A stretch of DNA of 64,000 bases, taken from assembly GCF_013402875.1 (NCBI RefSeq), contig NZ_CP058579.1, forward strand, positions 3,534,001 to 3,598,000, read 5' to 3'. Below, in pieces: positions 27,401 through 35,986 of the stretch. A model generated the notes under the pieces. That model was not told where the DNA came from. It did no database searches and worked only from the letters and a program-made list of their open reading frames with translations. Numbering within the stretch: position 1 is the first letter of the stretch; each line of letters begins with the position of its first letter. A program made the translations under genes and the position numbers. The stretch is from Halorarum salinum (GTDB lineage Archaea; Halobacteriota; Halobacteria; Halobacteriales; Haloferacaceae).

Positions 27401-27506
27401 CTCCCGTCCGTGCCCCCTGCGACGCGACGGCGTCGCCCCGTCGGCCGCGTTCGACGCCGGCGGCGGGACGCTGCTGGGTCCGACGCGCGCGCCGTTCGGA
27501 AACCCC

Positions 27507-27512
27507 TTTATC
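27507..27512 (+). promoter_or_regulatory. TATA box of argS
   Basis: TTTATC, 22 bases before the ATG at 27535, giving a leaderless argS transcript and fixing its start within a much longer open frame. Confidence 0.55.
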
Positions 27513-27534
27513 GGCGGCGGCGGAACCCTCGCCC

Positions 27535-29298
27535 ATGTTCAGGCAGTTCCGGTCGGCCGTCGAGGCGGCGCTGGCGGACGCGCTCGCCGACCTCGGCCAC
27601 CCGACCGACGACCTCGGCATCGAGGAGCCGCCGGGCGACGTGGACGCGACGCTCGCCTCCTCGGTGGCGTTCCGGCTCGCCAGCGAGGCCGGCGCCCCGC
27701 CGCCGCAGGTGGCCGGCGAGGTGGCCGACGCGCTCGACGTCGCGGGGACCGAGTACCTCGCGCGCGTCGAGACCACCGGGCCGTACCTCAACTTCTTCAC
27801 GGACGACGCGTACCTCGCGGACACCCTCGACGCCGCGCACGCGGACGACTACGGGAGCCTCCCCTCGCGCGAGGAGTCGGTCGTCGTGGAGCACACCTCG
27901 GCGAACCCGACAGGGCCGGTCCACGTCGGCCGCGCCCGCAACCCCATCGTCGGCGACGCCGTCGCGAACGCGCTCTCGTACGCCGGCTACGACGTGGAGC
28001 GTCACTACTACGTCAACGACGCCGGACGGCAGATGGCGGTGTTCACCTGGGCGTTCGAGACGTTCGACGAGTCCGACCTCCCCGAACCGGACCGCGACAA
28101 GCCGGATTACGACCTCGTCCGCTACTACCGGAAGGGGAACAGCTACCTGGAGGAGGCCGACCCCGAGGACGTCGAGGACGCCGAGACGGAGATCGAGTCG
28201 ATCATCCGGGGACTCGAGTCCGGCGACGAGGCGACCTACGAGCGCGTGAGCGAGGTCGTCGACACGGTGCTCGCGGGGATGCAGCAGACGCTCGCCCGAC
28301 TCCCGGCCGGGTTCGACGAGTTCGTCAAGGAGACGCGGTTCATCCGCGACGGCAGCGCGGCCGAGGCCGTCGAGCGGCTGAAGGACAGCGAGCACGCCGA
28401 GATCGACGACGGCGCGTGGGTGCTCGACCTGGAGGAGTGGGGCATCGACAAGGAGTTCGTCTTCCTGCGCTCGGACGGTACCTCGCTGTACACGACCCGC
28501 GACCTCGCCCACCACGAGTGGAAGTTCGAAAACTTCGACCGCGCGGTGACGGTGCTCGGCGAGGACCAGCGCCTGCACGCGAAACAGCTCGAGGCCGCCC
28601 TCGAGGTGCTCGGCAACGACACCGACCGGCTCACGTCGATGTTCTACTCGTGGGTGAACCTCCCCGGCGGCGAGGGGATGAGCACCCGCGAGGGGACGGG
28701 CGTCGACCTCGACGACCTGCTCGACGAGGCGATCGACCGCGCCCGCGCGGAGGTCGAGACCCGGATGGACGACCGCGTCCGCGACGACGACCTGACGGAG
28801 GCGGACGTCGAGCGCATCGCCGAGCAGGTCGGCGTCGGCGCGGTCCGCTACGACATCGTCTCCAAACAGCCGACCAAGACGATCACGTTCGAGTGGGACC
28901 ACGCGCTCGACTTCGAGGCCCAGTCGGCCCCCTACGTCCAGTACGTCCACGCGCGCTGCTGTGGCATCGTCGACGAGGCGGCCGAGCGGGGGACCTCCCC
29001 CGCGGCCGACGTGGACGCCGCCGCGCTCTCGACGCCCGAGGAGCGGGCGTTGCTGGCGTCGATCGCGCGGCTCCCCGCGGTCGTCGAGGAGGCCGCCGAG
29101 GACCTCGAACCCCACCGCGTGGCGACGTACACCCGGGAGTTCGCTGAGACGTTCAACGCGTTCTACCGGGAGTGTCCCGTGCTCACCGCCGAGGAGGAGC
29201 GGACCCGCGAGGCGCGCCTCGCGCTCGTCGCCGCCTCGCGGACGACGATCGCGAACGCGCTCGACGTGCTCGGCGTCGCCGCTCCGGAGTCGATGTAG
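27535..29298 (+). CDS. argS: Arginyl-tRNA synthetase
   Basis: Class I synthetase charging tRNA-Arg, 587 residues. The N-terminal Add1-type domain covers about 1-110. The HIGH-type motif is [13 protein letters not shown] and the KMSKS-type motif is GEGMSTREG. The C-terminal anticodon domain is all-helical and ends with [13 protein letters not shown] and a family-typical [14 protein letters not shown]. An insertion around residues 200-245 is acidic, as in other haloarchaeal homologues. Monocistronic. Confidence 0.97.
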   Translation: MFRQFRSAVEAALADALADLGHPTDDLGIEEPPGDVDATLASSVAFRLASEAGAPPPQVAGEVADALDVAGTEYLARVETTGPYLNFFTDDAYLADTLDAAHADDYGSLPSREESVVVEHTSANPTGPVHVGRARNPIVGDAVANALSYAGYDVERHYYVNDAGRQMAVFTWAFETFDESDLPEPDRDKPDYDLVRYYRKGNSYLEEADPEDVEDAETEIESIIRGLESGDEATYERVSEVVDTVLAGMQQTLARLPAGFDEFVKETRFIRDGSAAEAVERLKDSEHAEIDDGAWVLDLEEWGIDKEFVFLRSDGTSLYTTRDLAHHEWKFENFDRAVTVLGEDQRLHAKQLEAALEVLGNDTDRLTSMFYSWVNLPGGEGMSTREGTGVDLDDLLDEAIDRARAEVETRMDDRVRDDDLTEADVERIAEQVGVGAVRYDIVSKQPTKTITFEWDHALDFEAQSAPYVQYVHARCCGIVDEAAERGTSPAADVDAAALSTPEERALLASIARLPAVVEEAAEDLEPHRVATYTREFAETFNAFYRECPVLTAEEERTREARLALVAASRTTIANALDVLGVAAPESM

Positions 29299-29389
29299 AA
29301 GGGCACGGCCGGGAAGCCGCGGTTCGCCGGCCGTCCGTCACCGTCGTCGGCCGCCGCGCCGTTCGCCGCTTACTGCCGTCGCCGCACGC

Positions 29390-29527
29390 TCAGGCGATGA
29401 GCGACCCGCCCGAGGAGGTGACCGCGTACGCGCCGAGACCCAGCGCGAGCAGGAGGAAGGTGAGGATCCACCACAGCGGGACGTCGCCGTTCTCCGCTCG
29501 GACGTCGCCGTTCTCAGCTTGGCTCAT
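29390..29527 (-). CDS. 45-residue single-helix membrane protein with a duplicated AENGDV segment
   Basis: ATG at 29527 to TGA at 29390. The N-terminus contains QAENGDVRAENGDV, a tandem duplication of seven codons that is also visible at DNA level (GGACGTCGCCGTTCTC repeated). It then has PLWWILTFLLLALGLGAYAV, one membrane helix, and a short Ser/Gly tail. It lies between argS and the MinD-type gene, on the minus strand, and is convergent with argS. Function unknown. Confidence 0.6.
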   Translation of the reverse strand: MSQAENGDVRAENGDVPLWWILTFLLLALGLGAYAVTSSGGSLIA

Positions 29528-29623
29528 ACGTCGGTATCGCCCTCGCTCGTAGAAGAGTCCAGCGGTTCGATTCCGGGACTGTCCGCCGGTTCGATCCGAT
29601 CCGACGGTCGCCGCTCGTCCCGA

Positions 29624-31138
29624 TCACCGGAACAGTCGGCTCAGGAAGCCGCCGTCCTTCCCGCCGTCGTCCTCCTCGGATCCCTCGTCGCTTCCGTCGC
29701 CCGACTCCGCTTTCCGTTCGGTCCCGTCCGCGAACGGGATGGCGTCGTCCTCGATCTCCCCGGGGTCGTCCGACCCGGCGGCGCCGTCGACCGCCTGACG
29801 CTCGTCCTCGTCGAGCACCGCCCGGCGGGCGTCCGCCGCGGCTCCGTCCTCCAGGTCGTCCCCCTCGTCCTCGATGATGACCGCGTCGTCCGCGTCGCCC
29901 GCATCCTTCGCGTCGTCCGCATCGTCCACGTCGTCCGCGTCGTTCGCACCGTCCGCATCCCGGGAGTCCGACGTGGAGTCGGCTTCGTCGACCTCGTCGG
30001 CGCCGTCCGCGTCGGTCACCGAGCTCTCCACGTCCGCCGGTTCGGCTTCCACGACCACGTCCTCGACGTCCCCCTCGTCGGCCTCGGGGACCTCGTCGCT
30101 CACGGAGGGGTCGTCGTCCTCGGCGACGTCGGCTTCCGCTTCGCCCTCAGTGACGTCGGCTTCCGCTTCGCCCTCGGCGACGTCGGCTTCCGCTTCGCCC
30201 TCGGCGACGTCGATTCCCGCCTCGTCGTCAGCCCCGGGTCGCTCCCCGTCCTCGACCGACTCCGCGCCGGAGGAGTCAGCGTCGTCGGCGTCCCCTGCGG
30301 TCGCCGGGTCCCCGCCCTCGGTCCCGTCGTCCTCGACGGCGCCGGCGCGTTCCCCGTCGGGCGTCGACGGCTCCCGTTCGCCCTCCTCGACCTCGTAGGA
30401 GAGGGGCGGGCGGATCGGCTCGCCGGTGAGCGAGGAGGCGAGCGAGCGGTACGCCGCGGCCGGATCGCTGCCCGGCGCGTACTCCGAGAGCGGTTCGCTC
30501 GCCGCGAGCGCCTCCGCGACGACCGGGTCCTCCGGAACCCGCGCGGTCACCGGCACGTCGAACGCCTCCGGGTCGACGTTCGCCGCCTCCAGCGCGGACT
30601 CGAGCGAATCGTCGGGACCGACGCGGGTGAGCGCGAGCCCCGCCACCGTGCCGCCCAGTCGTTCGGCCAGTTCGACGGTCTTGCCCGTGTCCGTCAGCGC
30701 GTCGCGGGTCGGCGTCGAGACGAGGAGCACGCCGTCGGCGAGCGAGAGTGGGAGCGCGCTCTCGTGGGTGAGGCCGGCGCCGGTGTCGACGACGACGTAG
30801 TCCGCGTTCGTGATGGAGCCGATCACCTCCCGGATCCGCGAGGGGTCGGCCGACCTGAACGCCGAGAGCGACTCGTCGCCGGGCACCACGGCGAGCCCGT
30901 GGGGCCCGCGGTACGTCGCGTCGACCGGTTCGGCCTCCCCCGCGAGCACGTCGTGGAGCGTGGCGCCGCCCTCGGGGACCTCGAACCCGAGGGCCGGAGC
31001 CAGGTTCGCCGTCCCGATGTCGCCGTCGACGGCGACCGTCTCGAAGCCCGCTGCCGCGAGCGTGGCCGCGAGGTTCGCGGCGGTGGTCGTCTTCCCGACC
31101 CCCCCTTTCGCGCTCGCGACGGCATAAGTCGTCGGCAT
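29624..31138 (-). CDS. MinD/ParA-type ATPase with long acidic repeat tail (MinD4-like)
   Basis: 504 residues. The first 240 form a MinD fold: deviant Walker A KGGVGKTT at 11-18, switch region VDGDIGTANLAP near 38-49, and DYVVVDTGAGL. The rest is an acidic, low-complexity tail with three 9-residue repeats of the VAEGEAEAD type, Asp/Ala runs, and a short C-terminus GGFLSRLFR that could form an amphipathic membrane-targeting helix as in bacterial MinD. Haloarchaea have several MinD paralogues; MinD4, which oscillates and positions motility structures and chemoreceptors, has a long extra C-terminal region and, as I recall, lies near the ATP synthase genes. Assignment to MinD4 is likely but not certain. 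Confidence 0.85.
   Translation of the reverse strand: MPTTYAVASAKGGVGKTTTAANLAATLAAAGFETVAVDGDIGTANLAPALGFEVPEGGATLHDVLAGEAEPVDATYRGPHGLAVVPGDESLSAFRSADPSRIREVIGSITNADYVVVDTGAGLTHESALPLSLADGVLLVSTPTRDALTDTGKTVELAERLGGTVAGLALTRVGPDDSLESALEAANVDPEAFDVPVTARVPEDPVVAEALAASEPLSEYAPGSDPAAAYRSLASSLTGEPIRPPLSYEVEEGEREPSTPDGERAGAVEDDGTEGGDPATAGDADDADSSGAESVEDGERPGADDEAGIDVAEGEAEADVAEGEAEADVTEGEAEADVAEDDDPSVSDEVPEADEGDVEDVVVEAEPADVESSVTDADGADEVDEADSTSDSRDADGANDADDVDDADDAKDAGDADDAVIIEDEGDDLEDGAAADARRAVLDEDERQAVDGAAGSDDPGEIEDDAIPFADGTERKAESGDGSDEGSEEDDGGKDGGFLSRLFR
30125..30205 (-). repeat. Three 27-bp tandem repeats inside the MinD-type gene
   Basis: Units of 27 bp starting GACGTCGGCTTCCGCTTCG at 30125, 30152 and 30179 differ by only a few bases at their ends; a fourth, diverged partial unit starts at 30206. 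They encode the 9-residue acidic repeat. In-frame units of nine codons can expand or shrink without breaking the gene. Confidence 0.85.
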
Positions 31139-31161
31139 TTGGATGGAATCCGGAGGGTGAC

Positions 31162-31169
31162 GTTATAAA
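31162..31169 (-). promoter_or_regulatory. TATA box of the MinD-type gene
   Basis: TTTATAAC on the minus strand, 23 bases before the ATG at 31138. This is the clearest TATA box in the window and lies between the divergent MinD-type gene and prf1. Confidence 0.65.
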
Positions 31170-31278
31170 TGTGGGTCCCATCACCGGTCGGCCGACGGCG
31201 CCCGCTCCAGGGGCGACGTGTGTGTGCTCACGACACCATTCAACAGTTACTTACACGCACGCCGGCGAATACGAGATA

Positions 31279-32538
31279 ATGAGTAGCGACGCCGAGGACG
31301 GGAACGCGCCCTCCGAGGACCGCCGGAAGTACGAGTTCCGGAAGATCCTCGACCAGCTGGACGAGTACGAGGGCTCCGGGACCCAGCTCGTCACCATCTA
31401 CATCCCCGAGGACAGGCAGATCTCCGACGTGGTCGCACACGTCACACAGGAGCACAGCGAGGCGTCCAACATCAAATCCAAGCAGACGCGGACGAACGTC
31501 CAGGACGCGCTCACCTCCATCAAGGACCGCCTCCGCTACTACGACACCTTCCCGCCGGAGAAGGGGATGGTCATCTTCTCGGGCGCGGTCGACTCCGGTG
31601 GCGGCCAGACCGAGATGGTGACCGAGGTGCTCGAGTCCCCGCCCGACCCCGTCGAGTCGTTCCGCTACCACTGCGACTCGAACTTCCTGACGGGGCCGCT
31701 GGAGGACATGATGGCCGACAAGGGGCTGTTCGGGCTCATCGTCCTCGACAGGCGCGAGGCGAACGTCGGCTGGCTGAAGGGCAAGCGCGTCGAGCCGGTG
31801 AAGTCGGCCTCCTCGCTCGTCCCCGGCAAGCAGCGGAAGGGCGGTCAGTCCGCCCAGCGGTTCGCCCGCCTGCGGCTGGAGGCCATCGACAACTTCTACC
31901 AGGAGGTCGCGGGGATGGCGAACGAACTGTTCGTCCCGAAGCGGCACGAACTCGACGGCATCCTGGTTGGCGGCCCGTCGCCGACGAAGGACGAGTTCCT
32001 CGACGGCGACTACCTCCACCACGAGATCCAGGACAACGTGCTCGGCAAGTTCGACGTGGCCTACACCGACGAGTCGGGCCTCTACGACGTCGTCGACGCC
32101 GCCCAGGAGGTGCTCGCCGACCAGGAGATCCTTCAGGACAAGCGGGAGATGGAGGAGTTCTTCGAGAAGCTCCACACCGGCGAGGAGGCCACCTACGGCT
32201 TCGACGAGACCCGGCGGAACCTCGTCATGGGCGCGGTCGACCGCCTGCTGGTCTCGGAGGACCTCCACCACGACGTCGTCCCGTTCGAGTGCCCCAACGG
32301 CCACGAGGAGTACGAGGTCGTCGAGCGGCGCCACTCGACGCCCGAGCACACCTGTTCCAGTTGCGGGGAGGAGGCCGAGCCCGGCGAGCGCGAGGACGTG
32401 GTCGAACACCTGATGAACATCGCCGACCAGCGCGGCACCGAGACGAAGTTCATCTCCACGGACTTCGAGAAGGGCGAACAGCTCATGGACGCGTTCGGCG
32501 GCGTCGCCGGCATCCTCCGGTACCGGACGGGCGTCTAA
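31279..32538 (+). CDS. prf1: Peptide chain release factor aRF1
   Basis: Archaeal class I release factor, 419 residues, which reads all three stop codons and releases the peptide. The stop-codon motif NIKS is at 64-67, the GGQ motif of peptidyl-tRNA hydrolysis at 188-190 (KQRKGGQSAQR), and a mini-domain zinc motif in the C-terminal third (FECPNGHEEYE and CSSCGEEAEPGE). The ATG at 31279 was chosen since the conserved domain begins about 15 residues later and the upstream frame is not protein-like. Divergent from the MinD-type gene. Confidence 0.97.
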   Translation: MSSDAEDGNAPSEDRRKYEFRKILDQLDEYEGSGTQLVTIYIPEDRQISDVVAHVTQEHSEASNIKSKQTRTNVQDALTSIKDRLRYYDTFPPEKGMVIFSGAVDSGGGQTEMVTEVLESPPDPVESFRYHCDSNFLTGPLEDMMADKGLFGLIVLDRREANVGWLKGKRVEPVKSASSLVPGKQRKGGQSAQRFARLRLEAIDNFYQEVAGMANELFVPKRHELDGILVGGPSPTKDEFLDGDYLHHEIQDNVLGKFDVAYTDESGLYDVVDAAQEVLADQEILQDKREMEEFFEKLHTGEEATYGFDETRRNLVMGAVDRLLVSEDLHHDVVPFECPNGHEEYEVVERRHSTPEHTCSSCGEEAEPGEREDVVEHLMNIADQRGTETKFISTDFEKGEQLMDAFGGVAGILRYRTGV

Positions 32539-32609
32539 ACCGGACGGACGCGGGAGCCGGTCGGGTCGCGGCGGCGTTTTTAACCATCGGCGGCGGGAAC
32601 CGTGAACCC

Positions 32610-33296
32610 ATGAGTGGACACGGCACCGCGACCGAACGCGGCTTCGTCCTGTCGGGACGGGAGTGGGCCGTCGTCGGGGGCGCGAGCGCGCTGATGGCGC
32701 TGAACGTGCTAGTGATGTACGCGTTCGTCGCGACGCCGCTCGCGCTCGTCAACGACTACCTGTTCGCGTACCCCATCGTCGGCGTCCTCGTCTACGGCGC
32801 GGCGATCGCGGGCGGGGAGCTCCTCGCGGAACGCGGGGTCGAGCGCGGCGGGACCGGACTGGCGCTCGCCGGCGTGGCGATCCTCCAGGTCGCGTTCGGC
32901 ACCTTCGGCGCCGGCGTCCTCTCGTTCGTGCCGCGGGACGCCCGGCTGCCGATCCTCGCGATCACCGCCGTCGTCGTGACGGCGATGGTCGCGGCGATCG
33001 GGACGTACGTGTACGCCCGATCGAAGCAGTTCGACCACTACCGCTCCTGGGCGAACTACGCGTTCCTCGGGGGCGTCCTCGCCGTCCTCGTCGGGACGTT
33101 CCTCGCGCCGGTGCTCCTCCTCGGCTTCCTCCTCATCTTCCTCGGCTTCCTGTTCCGCCTTGGGTGGGAGATCTGGCGGATCCGGGACGGCCGGGTCGCG
33201 ACGGCCGCGTTGCAGGCCATCGGCCTCTACGTCGCCGTGGCGGGCGTGTTCGTCCACGTGTTACAGATCGTGATCAGGACCGTCGCCCGTCGGTGA
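32610..33296 (+). CDS. Six-helix membrane protein, unknown function
   Basis: A 228-residue protein with about six membrane segments: WAVVGGASALMALNVLVMYAF, YPIVGVLVYGAAIAGG, GLALAGVAILQVAFGTFGAG, ILAITAVVVTAMVAAIGTYV, YAFLGGVLAVLVGTFLAP through the next helix, and the C-terminal IGLYVAVAGVFVHVLQIVI. A soluble loop YARSKQFDHYRSWAN lies between segments 4 and 5. TTTTTAACC about 30 bases before the ATG at 32610 marks the promoter. It follows prf1 by 71 bases but has its own promoter. I recognise no family. Confidence 0.75.
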   Translation: MSGHGTATERGFVLSGREWAVVGGASALMALNVLVMYAFVATPLALVNDYLFAYPIVGVLVYGAAIAGGELLAERGVERGGTGLALAGVAILQVAFGTFGAGVLSFVPRDARLPILAITAVVVTAMVAAIGTYVYARSKQFDHYRSWANYAFLGGVLAVLVGTFLAPVLLLGFLLIFLGFLFRLGWEIWRIRDGRVATAALQAIGLYVAVAGVFVHVLQIVIRTVARR

Positions 33297-33382
33297 CGGG
33301 ACGGACCCCCTCGGGGGAGAAGCCCGCGTCGTCCACCCGACTCGGGACGACCGATCGGCGCCGGACCGACCCGGGCGGAACC

Positions 33383-34279
33383 TCACTCCCTCGCCGTCTG
33401 GACGAGCACCACGCCCGAGAGGATGAGCCCCGCGCCGGCGAGCATCGCGGGCGTGACCGTCTCCCCGAGGAACGCCGCGCCGAGCGCGAGGACGACGGCG
33501 GGTTCGACGGTGGAGACGACGCCCGCGCGGCTCGCGCCGACCCGCTTCAGCCCAGCGAAGAACGCGAAGATGGCGAGCGCGGTCGAGACGGTTCCGAGCC
33601 CCAGGACGACGGCCCAGCCGAACCGGGTCGTCGGGAGCGAGAGCGTGCCCGTGAACGCGCCGGCGAGCCCCGTCGAGACGGCCGCCGCGGGCGCGACGTA
33701 GGCGGTCAACACGCGCTCGTCCGCCGTCCGGAGCGCGACCCGCGAGGCGGTGATGTAACAGGCGTACAGCACCGCGGCCGCGAGCGTCGCCGCCGCGCCG
33801 AGCGGGTCGAACGCGGCGGTCCCGGTCCACGAGACGAGGGCCACGCCGGCGATGGTGAGCACCGCGGCGAGGACGGTCCGCCCGCCGACCCGCTCGTCGA
33901 GCGCCGTCGCGGCGAGCGCGACGACGAACAGCGGATACGTGTACAGTAGCACGGCGGCGAGACCGGCCGACGTCCGCTCGACGCCGACGAAGAAGCCGTA
34001 GCTGACCCCAGCGTAGCCGAGCGCGCCGAGCGCGGCGGCGACGAGGCCGTCCCGCGTCGGGAGCCGGAGCCGCGGGTGCGGCGGCGACGCGAGCAGTCGG
34101 TGGGCCGCCAGCCCGAGCCAGACGACGAGCCCCCCGACGAGAAACCGGAGCGTGAGCGCGGCCGGCACCGACAGCCCCGCCCGGAAGGCGAACTCGCCGA
34201 GGATTCCGAGCGTCGCGAAACAGACCGCAGAGAGGAGGACGAATAGCGTGCCGACGGTCCGCTCCTCGAGACGACCCAT
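33383..34279 (-). CDS. EamA/DMT superfamily transporter
   Basis: A 298-residue drug/metabolite transporter-type protein with ten membrane helices in two repeats of five. Typical segments are LLSAVCFATLGILGEFAFRAG, the GVSYGFFVGVERTSAGLAAVLLYTYP stretch, and in the second half RVGASRAGVVSTVEPAVVLALGAAFLGE. The ATG at 34279 is supported by ATTTAGCC about 27 bases upstream. Substrate unknown; family members export amino acids, sugars or metabolites. Confidence 0.9.
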   Translation of the reverse strand: MGRLEERTVGTLFVLLSAVCFATLGILGEFAFRAGLSVPAALTLRFLVGGLVVWLGLAAHRLLASPPHPRLRLPTRDGLVAAALGALGYAGVSYGFFVGVERTSAGLAAVLLYTYPLFVVALAATALDERVGGRTVLAAVLTIAGVALVSWTGTAAFDPLGAAATLAAAVLYACYITASRVALRTADERVLTAYVAPAAAVSTGLAGAFTGTLSLPTTRFGWAVVLGLGTVSTALAIFAFFAGLKRVGASRAGVVSTVEPAVVLALGAAFLGETVTPAMLAGAGLILSGVVLVQTARE

Positions 34280-34393
34280 TCGTCGCCCACGAGGCGGGGG
34301 CAGGCTAAATCCCTCGCGGTCCCGGGACGCGTTACCGCGACCGGCCGTGGCGTGGCTACTCCGTCGAGTCGGCACGATCCCCGCAGAATCCCC

Positions 34394-34792
34394 CTACCCC
34401 AGGAGGGAACCGAACTGGCCCACGCGCCGCTCCAGGTCGAAGTGGGGATCCACGTCGGCCCCGACCACGCGGTCGAGCGTCAACTCGACGTCCACCCCCG
34501 CGCCCTCCGCGGCCTCGCGGAGGGCCGCGATCGAGTCACGCTTCAGGGTGAGCTTCGGGAGCGCGCCGAGCAGGAGCGCGACGGCGATGCCGCCCTCCCC
34601 GCGGGGGAAGGCGTCGTGGACGCGGCCGAACTCGGGGTCCGTACCGGCCGGTCCGGTCGCCTCCCGCGGGGTGACGCGGAGACAGCGCGGGCAGATCGCG
34701 GCCGCCGCGGCGCCGTCGGGGGCGTGTTCCCGCAGCGCTTCCGGGACGGCGAAGGCGACGAGTTCGACGTCGCAGTGGGGGCAGGTCGGCAT
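34394..34792 (-). CDS. Zinc ribbon protein, probably DUF6276
   Basis: A 132-residue protein beginning MPTCPHCDVELVAF and with CPRCLRVTP at about residue 34, so four Cys form one zinc ribbon. The C-terminal half (FPRGEGGIAVALLLGALPKLTLKRDSIAALREAAEGAG) is alpha-helical and hydrophobic in part. It resembles a haloarchaeal family annotated DUF6276. It lies between the EamA gene and atpD, all on the minus strand, but gaps of about 65-115 bases argue against one operon. Function unknown. Confidence 0.7.
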   Translation of the reverse strand: MPTCPHCDVELVAFAVPEALREHAPDGAAAAAICPRCLRVTPREATGPAGTDPEFGRVHDAFPRGEGGIAVALLLGALPKLTLKRDSIAALREAAEGAGVDVELTLDRVVGADVDPHFDLERRVGQFGSLLG

Positions 34793-34857
34793 GGAGTGTG
34801 GTCGGCGGTGGGGGAACGAAAAGGCGGGGGTCGGACGTCGGTCGGTAACGGACCAGT

Positions 34858-35565
34858 TCAGTCGTCGGCGTTGACCTGTCCGGGTTCCCGTACCTCCTCG
34901 GGGTCGCGGACGGCCTCCTCCTCGGCCTCTTCGGCCTCCTTCTCCTCCTTCTTGGCCTTGATCTTCTTGAGGCGGAAGATCTCCTCGCGCTCCTGCTCCT
35001 CCAGTTTCTGCTCGATGAACTCCTGGTTCTCGTACAGGGACGGCAGCAGCGTGAACTCCAGGGCGTTGACCCGGCGCTTGGTGGTCTCGATCTCGGTGAG
35101 CATCTTCTTCATCGCCGTCTCCACCTCGGCGGCGAGGATGATGCTCTCGAGGAGTTCCTCGTACGCGTCGGCCGCCTCGTCGATGCGGGCCGAGGAGCCG
35201 AGCAGGCCGTAGCCCCGCTCGTCGAGGCTCTTTCGCACCTTCGAGGACTCGATCTGCGGGACGACGACGCCCATGATGTTCTTCGACTGGGTGGTGATCT
35301 CGGGGTGCTCCTTCAGCGCCGCCGCCGCGCCCCGGACCGCCACGTCGCCCTCCATCGCCCGGGCCTTGTCGATGGTCTCCTGGGCGTCCTCGTAGTCGGC
35401 CTCGAGCTTCGAACGGACGTCCTGGGCCTGGTCGAGGATGTCCATGAACTCCATGATGAGCCCGTCACGCTTCTGCTCTAGCGTGTCGTGGCCCCGCTCG
35501 GAGAGTTCGATGCGGTCCTCGATCTCCATCAGGTTCTTGCGAGTCGGCTTGACGTCCTCGGCCAT
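34858..35565 (-). CDS. atpD: A-type ATP synthase subunit D (central stalk)
   Basis: Coiled-coil rotor subunit that links the catalytic head to the membrane ring, 235 residues. Family sequence: [33 protein letters not shown] at the N-terminus and the C-terminal [21 protein letters not shown], followed by a charged Lys/Glu extension of about 45 residues that ends in an acidic tail. It lies 1.9 kb downstream of atpB, separated by a repeat element and a gene on the other strand, so it needs its own promoter. Confidence 0.96.
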   Translation of the reverse strand: MAEDVKPTRKNLMEIEDRIELSERGHDTLEQKRDGLIMEFMDILDQAQDVRSKLEADYEDAQETIDKARAMEGDVAVRGAAAALKEHPEITTQSKNIMGVVVPQIESSKVRKSLDERGYGLLGSSARIDEAADAYEELLESIILAAEVETAMKKMLTEIETTKRRVNALEFTLLPSLYENQEFIEQKLEEQEREEIFRLKKIKAKKEEKEAEEAEEEAVRDPEEVREPGQVNADD

Positions 35566-35671
35566 GGCTCTTGGTCGGAAGTTGCCGGCGGAGGGTGTTA
35601 ACCCTTGTTAGTCCGTCCGCGATTCGCGGGAGTCGGAGCCACGACCGCGGTCAGTGCTCGGTCGGTGACTA

Positions 35672-35892
35672 CTTCGAAAGCCCCCGGGCGCTCGACCGTC
35701 CGCGGTACGCTCTGTGCTCCTCGTCGCTCGCGTTGCTCGCTCCTGCGGTGCTTGAGGCACCGGGGCCGGATCGAGCGCCCGGCCCCTTTCAGTCCCGCCC
35801 GGTGGGACGGTCGGTCGCCATCGCGGTGGCTCCCCACGCCTCCCCGGCGGGCGCGGCTCGCTCCCGTTCGGTCGCTCGCGTGTGCGCCCGCC
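35672..35892 (+). repeat. Structured intergenic repeat, family 1, copy A
   Basis: It starts CTTCGAAAGCCCCC and holds two stems. Module 1: outer GAAAG (35676-35680) with CTTTC (35786-35790), a 3x3 internal loop CCC/CCC, then CCGGGCGCTCGA (35684-35695) pairing perfectly with TCGAGCGCCCGG (35771-35782). Its loop contains a 39-base segment (35716-35754) shared with copy B at 46134-46172 with one difference. Module 2: GGCGGGCGC (35846-35854) with GCGCCCGCC (35884-35892). It lies between divergent atpD and the phosphatase gene. Confidence 0.75.
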
Positions 35893-35986
35893 GCATCCCG
35901 TCGACCGTCGGCCTTCGGCCAGCGACGGTTGAGCAGTGGATCCGGCGAGCGGTGGCTTTTCGGCCCGGCCGCGGGACGTCACCCGT

